From contig NZ_LIPT01000015.1 of assembly GCF_001418225.1 (NCBI RefSeq), forward strand, positions 1-64,000: 64,000 nucleotides of DNA, in the 5' to 3' direction. Under the pieces are notes generated by a model, which worked only from the letters and a program-made list of their open reading frames with translations, ran no database searches and was not told where the DNA came from. Both the position numbers and the translations under genes were made by a program. How positions within the stretch are numbered: the first letter of the stretch is position 1; each line of letters begins with the position of its first letter. This document shows, in pieces, positions 59,879 to 64,000 of the stretch. The DNA comes from Pannonibacter indicus (GTDB lineage: Bacteria > Pseudomonadota > Alphaproteobacteria > Rhizobiales > Stappiaceae).

Positions 59879-61201
59879 TCACCCGCCGCCGCGCTCACGG
59901 CGGAGCCTCGACCAGTATTCGAGCCGCTTGCGCAACTCGCGCTCGAAGCCGCGCTCCACCGGATCATAGAACACCTGACGGCCCATGCTTTCGGGGAAAT
60001 AGTCCTGACCGGAGAAGGCATCCGGCTGATCGTGGTCATAAGCGTAGCCGTCGCCATAGCCTTCGGACTTCATCAGCCTGGTCGGAGCGTTGAGGATATG
60101 CTTGGGCGGCAGCAGAGAGCCGTGGCTCTTGGCCGCCCGCACGGCCGCCTTGTAGGCCGTATAGACCGCATTCGACTTCGGCGCGGTCGCCAGATAGACG
60201 ACGCATTGCGCCAGCGCCAGTTCGCCTTCCGGGGAGCCGAGCATCTGATAGGCATCACGCGCCGCATTGGCCTGCGTCAGCGCCTGAGGATCGGCAAGGC
60301 CGATATCCTCCACCGCCATGCGGATCAGGCGGCGGGCGAGATAAAGCGGGTCCTCGCCGCCATCCAGCATACGCGCGAACCAGTAGAGCGCTGCATCGGG
60401 GTCCGAGCCCCGCACCGACTTGTGCAGGGCGGAAATCAGATTGTAATGGCCGTCCTGGCTCTTGTCATAGATCGGCGCCCGGCGCTGGACGATCTCCTGC
60501 AGGCGCGCTGCGGTGAAGACTTCCCCCTCCCCGGCTGCACGCCAGACATCTTCCGCCAGCGTCAGGGCAGAGCGCCCGTCGCCATCGGCCATGCGCACCA
60601 GCACGCCGCGCGCTTCTTCATCAAGCGGCAGCGGCTTACCCTCCTCCTGCTCGGCCCGTGACAGCAGACACTCCACCGCCTCCCGGTCGAGCGAGCGGAA
60701 GGTCATCACGTGCGAGCGCGACAGGAGCGCGGCATTGAGCTCGAAGGACGGGTTCTCGGTCGTCGCCCCCACGAGGGTGATGGTGCCGTCTTCCATCACC
60801 GGCAGAAAACTGTCCTGCTGGGCGCGGTTGAAGCGGTGGATCTCGTCCACGAACAGCAGCGTGCCCCGCCCGCCCATGCGCCGGGTCCGGGCGGCCTCAA
60901 ACACCTTCTTGAGGTCGGCAACGCCGGAAAAGATCGCCGAGATCTGTTCAAAGCCCAGATCCGTTTCCGCGGCCAGCAGCCTGGCAACGGTCGTCTTGCC
61001 GGTGCCCGGAGGCCCCCAGAAGATCAGCGAGCCTAGGCTGCGGTTGCGCAGCATGCGCGACAGGGTGCCGTCCGGCCCGAGCAGATGGTCCTGCCCCGCC
61101 ACATCCTCAAGCCGCTTCGGGCGCAGCCTGTCCGCCAGCGGGCGCAGCCCGGCGGGTTGGGAGGCAAACATCTGCCCGGAAGCGGAAAAGAGGTCACTCA
61201 T
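59879..61201 (-). CDS. rarA: Replication-associated recombination protein A
   Basis: A 440-residue AAA+ ATPase of the RarA/MgsA/WRNIP1 family. PLADRLRPKRLEDVAGQDHL is the family N terminus, Walker A is GPPGTGKTT (residues 63-71), Walker B is LLFVDEIHRFNRAQQDSFLP, and sensor 1 is LVGATTENPSFELNAALLSR. The C-terminal tetramerisation region includes DKSQDGHYNLISALHKSVRG and GSDPDAALYWFARMLDGGED. It acts at stalled forks. The stop of the upstream Deg protease is 18 bases away, so the two may be co-transcribed. Confidence 0.96.
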   Translation of the reverse strand: MSDLFSASGQMFASQPAGLRPLADRLRPKRLEDVAGQDHLLGPDGTLSRMLRNRSLGSLIFWGPPGTGKTTVARLLAAETDLGFEQISAIFSGVADLKKVFEAARTRRMGGRGTLLFVDEIHRFNRAQQDSFLPVMEDGTITLVGATTENPSFELNAALLSRSHVMTFRSLDREAVECLLSRAEQEEGKPLPLDEEARGVLVRMADGDGRSALTLAEDVWRAAGEGEVFTAARLQEIVQRRAPIYDKSQDGHYNLISALHKSVRGSDPDAALYWFARMLDGGEDPLYLARRLIRMAVEDIGLADPQALTQANAARDAYQMLGSPEGELALAQCVVYLATAPKSNAVYTAYKAAVRAAKSHGSLLPPKHILNAPTRLMKSEGYGDGYAYDHDQPDAFSGQDYFPESMGRQVFYDPVERGFERELRKRLEYWSRLRRERGGG

Positions 61202-61219
61202 GACGGATCAACTGCATGG

Positions 61220-62695
61220 TCAGCCGCGCAGGGCCAGACGTGTCGTCTCCCCGCCCCGCTTGATATCGAGAAGCCAGAACCTTGCAGGGCGGCGCAGCAT
61301 CCGGTCAAGCTCTGCCGTGGTGGTGACCTTCTGTTCGTTCACACCTACGATGATATCCCCTGGCCGCAAGCCCACCCGGTTGGCAGGCGAGCCCTGCGTC
61401 ACCTCGCTGATCACGACACCCTCGTCCATGGTGTCGAGGCGCAATTCCTCCGAGACGGCCGGGGAAAGATTCAGCACGGTCGCGCCCGCAAAAGGCGAAT
61501 AGGCCTCAATCTGGCGGGCATCGCGCGCCGGGGTTTCGGGCGCGGCCGTCAGCGGCACATCGGCTTGCAGTTCCGTTCCGTTGCGCAGGAAGGTGAATTT
61601 CGCCTCGCCACCCAGCTGCCGGGTGGCAAAACGGTAGCCGAATGAGTCAGGGTCGAGCACCTCGGCCCCATCCACCGCCGTCACAAGGTCACCAACCTTC
61701 AGGCCAGCCTTGTCGGCCGGAGAGCCCGGGAACACCTTGGTGACCAGCACGCCGCGCGGCCGGTCGAGGCCAAGGGCTTCGGCAATCTCCGCCCCAATCA
61801 CCTGAACCGTCGCTCCCAGCCAGGGCCGCTGCACCTTGCCGGACGTCTGCGCCGATGTGGCAACGAAGCTCACCATATTGGAGGGGATCGCAAAGCCGAT
61901 ACCGATGGAGCCGCCGGAACGGGAGAAAATCGCGGTGTTGATGCCGACCAGCCGTCCGTGCATGTCAACCAGCGCGCCACCCGAATTGCCCGGGTTGATG
62001 GCGGCATCCGTCTGGATGAAGAACTGATAGTCGGTCACGCCCACCTGCGTGCGGGCCAGAGCCGAGACGATGCCCTGCGTCACCGTCTGGCCGACACCGA
62101 AGGGATTGCCGATGGCCAGCACCATGTCACCAACTTCCAGCCCGTCCGAATCAGCAAATTCAACCGTCGGGAAATTGCCGCCTTCGCGGATCTTCAGCAC
62201 GGCCAGATCCGTCCGCTCGTCCTTGAGGACAATGTCGGCATCGAACTCGCGCCGGTCGCTCAGCGCCACGCGCACCTCGTCGGCATTCTCGATGACGTGA
62301 TTGTTGGTAATGATGATGCCTTCCGGAGCAATGATCACACCGGACCCCAGGGAAGACTGCACCCGCCTGCGCTGGCCGCCCGGAGCGTTGTCGGGCACAC
62401 CGAAGAAGCGCCGGAAGAAGGGATCATCCAGAAAGGGCGAGACCTGCCGCTGCTCCACCATGCGCGTCGCATAGACGTTGACGACCGCAGGTGCCACCTT
62501 TTTCACCACCGGGGCAAAGGACAGTGTGATTTCCGCTTCGCTCTTTGGAACCTGCCGCTCCTGGGCAATGGCGGTGCCGGCAGCGCCGGGCACGGCAATG
62601 GCCCCCAGAATCACGGTGCAAGCCAGCAAGCGGGTGAAACAGGCCCGAAGGCGGTGGCCCGCGAACGGGGCATGGCTGTGGGACAAGGCCATCAT
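61220..62695 (-). CDS. degP: Periplasmic Deg/HtrA serine protease with two PDZ domains
   Basis: A 491-residue HtrA protease, start at 62695 behind GAGGGAG. The signal peptide runs to about residue 45 (ACTVILGAIAVPGAAGTAIA). The trypsin-like domain has catalytic His133 (IITNNHVIEN), Asp163 (DERTDLAVLKI) and Ser238 (NPGNSGGAL). PDZ1 is about 290-385 (RGVLVTKVFPGSPADKAGLK) and PDZ2 about 405-490 (GVVISEVTQGSPANRVGLRP). Whether it is DegP or DegQ in physiology is not decidable from sequence. It degrades or refolds damaged envelope proteins. Confidence 0.95.
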   Translation of the reverse strand: MMALSHSHAPFAGHRLRACFTRLLACTVILGAIAVPGAAGTAIAQERQVPKSEAEITLSFAPVVKKVAPAVVNVYATRMVEQRQVSPFLDDPFFRRFFGVPDNAPGGQRRRVQSSLGSGVIIAPEGIIITNNHVIENADEVRVALSDRREFDADIVLKDERTDLAVLKIREGGNFPTVEFADSDGLEVGDMVLAIGNPFGVGQTVTQGIVSALARTQVGVTDYQFFIQTDAAINPGNSGGALVDMHGRLVGINTAIFSRSGGSIGIGFAIPSNMVSFVATSAQTSGKVQRPWLGATVQVIGAEIAEALGLDRPRGVLVTKVFPGSPADKAGLKVGDLVTAVDGAEVLDPDSFGYRFATRQLGGEAKFTFLRNGTELQADVPLTAAPETPARDARQIEAYSPFAGATVLNLSPAVSEELRLDTMDEGVVISEVTQGSPANRVGLRPGDIIVGVNEQKVTTTAELDRMLRRPARFWLLDIKRGGETTRLALRG

Positions 62696-62809
62696 CAAAG
62701 CTCCCTCAGAATGCAGAATCCGGCCCGAAGGCCGGATTCGATACATGCCAGATAGGAAGCCTTCCCCGCAATGCCAAGCCTTGCGGCCCGGCATTGCGGT
62801 CTGACCGGC

Positions 62810-64000
62810 TCAGGCCGAGCGGACCTGCGACAGGAAGGAGCGGACCTCCTCGTCGAGGTGGCGGGCCTGCGTGGTCAGTTCGCTGGCCGAGGCCACGAAG
62901 CCATCGGCAGCGGTAGCGGTGCGCTCGGTCACGTCGTTCACGCGGCGGATGTTGCTCGTCACTTCTTCGGTGCCGCGCGCTGCACGCTGCGTATTGTCGG
63001 CAATGCCCTGCGTTGCGGCGCTCTGCTCCTCGACGGCGGAGGACACCTCGGTCACCGACATGGTGATCTCACCGATCGTCTCCTGGATCTCGGCAATTGC
63101 AGCAACGGCATCTTCCGTGGCGCTGCGGATCGCATCGATCTGCTGCTGGATTTCGCCGGTTGCCTTGCCGGTCTGCGAGGCCAGTTCCTTCACTTCCGAT
63201 GCCACGACCGCAAAGCCGCGCCCGGCCTCGCCTGCACGCGCCGCCTCGATGGTGGCGTTGAGGGCAAGCAGGTTGGTCTGATCGGCGATATCGGAGATCA
63301 GCGTCACAACCTCACCGATGCGGTTGGCAGCTTCCGCCAGCGACCGCACGGTGGTGTTGGTGGCCTGAGCGCGGATCGTTGCCGTCTGGGCCACGCTGGA
63401 CGAGCGGGCGATCAGTTCGGAGATCTGGCGGATCGAGCTCGACAGCTGGTCCGAAGCCGAAGCGATCGACTGCACTTCTTCCATGGCCTGGTTGGACATG
63501 TCAGCCGCACGAGACGCGCTGTCGCCAGCCGACTGCGTCATTTCCTGCACTTCGCGGGCAGCGGACTGCAGGCTCTGTGCCGAACGGGAGACGGTTTCCA
63601 CCACGCGGCCAACGGATGCCTCGAATTCGGCAGCCAGACCGGAGAGCATTTCCTTGCGCTGTTCGGCCTGCGAGCGGGCGGCAATTGCCTCTTCCTGCGC
63701 ACGGCGCTCCTGCTCGGCAGCTGCATTCTCGCGGATCTGCAGAACCGCGCGGCCGATCTCGCCGATTTCATCACCGCGGCGGGCCGCAGAAATGTCCTGC
63801 GACAGGTTGCCGTTGGCAATGGAGGTCAGGGCCTGAACGAGCACCTGCAGCGGCTTGGTGATGGTGCGGGAGAACAACAGGGCCACAACCGCCACGATAC
63901 CCAGCGTGATCAGCGTCAGCATGATCATCCGGTCACGCATGGCCGTGACGGCACTCAGCGTTTCTTCAACGGTCTTGTCCGCCACAACGGCATAGGTCTG
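62810..64000 (-). CDS. Methyl-accepting chemotaxis protein, partial (5' end outside window)
   Basis: The C-terminal 396 residues of a chemoreceptor whose frame continues past base 64000. Visible are the end of the ligand-binding region (TVEETLSAVTA), TM2 (MIMLTLITLGIVAVVALLF), a HAMP domain (SRTITKPLQVLVQALTSIAN), a long coiled coil, and the signalling hairpin DQTNLLALNATIEAARAGEA followed by GRGFAVVASEVKELASQT. A GTG codon at 63985 could be misread as a start but would leave no sensor domain. No CheR/CheB tether pentapeptide is present at the C terminus (FLSQVRSA). Confidence 0.95.
   Translation of the reverse strand, partial: QTYAVVADKTVEETLSAVTAMRDRMIMLTLITLGIVAVVALLFSRTITKPLQVLVQALTSIANGNLSQDISAARRGDEIGEIGRAVLQIRENAAAEQERRAQEEAIAARSQAEQRKEMLSGLAAEFEASVGRVVETVSRSAQSLQSAAREVQEMTQSAGDSASRAADMSNQAMEEVQSIASASDQLSSSIRQISELIARSSSVAQTATIRAQATNTTVRSLAEAANRIGEVVTLISDIADQTNLLALNATIEAARAGEAGRGFAVVASEVKELASQTGKATGEIQQQIDAIRSATEDAVAAIAEIQETIGEITMSVTEVSSAVEEQSAATQGIADNTQRAARGTEEVTSNIRRVNDVTERTATAADGFVASASELTTQARHLDEEVRSFLSQVRSA

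Overview
The window is high-GC and nearly fully coding. It reads as chromosome of an alphaproteobacterium, most likely of the Hyphomicrobiales (Rhizobiales). The evidence is a Shemin-type 5-aminolevulinate synthase, a PopZ polar organizer, ATP12, an FMN-riboswitch RibN transporter, the aerobic cobalamin genes cobN/cobO/cobQ/cobW, the bacterial proteasome homologue Anbu with its usual partners, EcfG-type promoter sequences, and the block valS-popZ-tolC-pcm. A family or genus call would be a guess.

Layout. 1-0.98 kb: the end of an IS3-family element sits inside an M24 metallopeptidase gene and truncates it. 1.0-7.6 kb: a peptide ABC transporter split into two divergent arms. The binding protein, a GAF protein and the broken peptidase run leftward; two permeases and two ATPases run rightward. 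An XRE-cupin regulator and a 49-bp near-palindrome lie between the arms. 7.6-14.2 kb: GlxA/AraC regulator and rhodanese, ribN under an FMN riboswitch, a HAD phosphatase overlapping pccA, folB, and a small secreted protein behind a perfect EcfG-type promoter. 14.2-22.2 kb: a leftward cob operon (cobP-cobW-cobN-cobO-cobQ) behind a cobalamin riboswitch, with a possible 32-codon ORF between riboswitch and cobP. 22.5-29.7 kb: tRNA-Asn, then a siderophore-uptake locus (FecI-type sigma, FecR, TonB-dependent receptor, FhuD, fused FhuB) without a FhuC ATPase. 29.9-31.7 kb: a deletion scar that beheaded two divergent genes (LysR regulator and DUF606 transporter), then a TetR regulator with an operator array. 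31.7-45.1 kb: UDP-sugar epimerase, hemA, an EcfG-type promoter and stem-loop before another unknown secreted protein, DUF2155 protein, valS, popZ, tolC, pcm, tRNA-Cys, and a PAS-GAF-GGDEF-EAL protein. 45.2-49.7 kb: cobC-cobD, a DUF938 methyltransferase and pccB. 49.9-53.9 kb: the four-gene Anbu operon. 54.3-64 kb: ATP12, HAD phosphatase, pseudouridine synthase, CrcB, patatin-like protein, RarA, HtrA/Deg protease and a chemoreceptor cut by the window edge.

How the parts connect. The two cob loci supply late cobalamin steps: cobaltochelatase, adenosylation, amidation, aminopropanol arm and nucleotide loop. PccA and PccB, 35 kb apart, form propionyl-CoA carboxylase, whose product normally feeds B12-dependent methylmalonyl-CoA mutase (not in the window). 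The siderophore locus has the order expected for FecI/FecR surface signalling.

The least explained material is non-coding. Two 100-bp intergenic repeats, about 9 kb apart, share 76 of 100 bases yet keep a 3' hairpin through compensatory changes. There are also BIME-like inverted pairs, and two perfect GGAAC-N16-CGTT promoters, each upstream of an uncharacterised exported protein.
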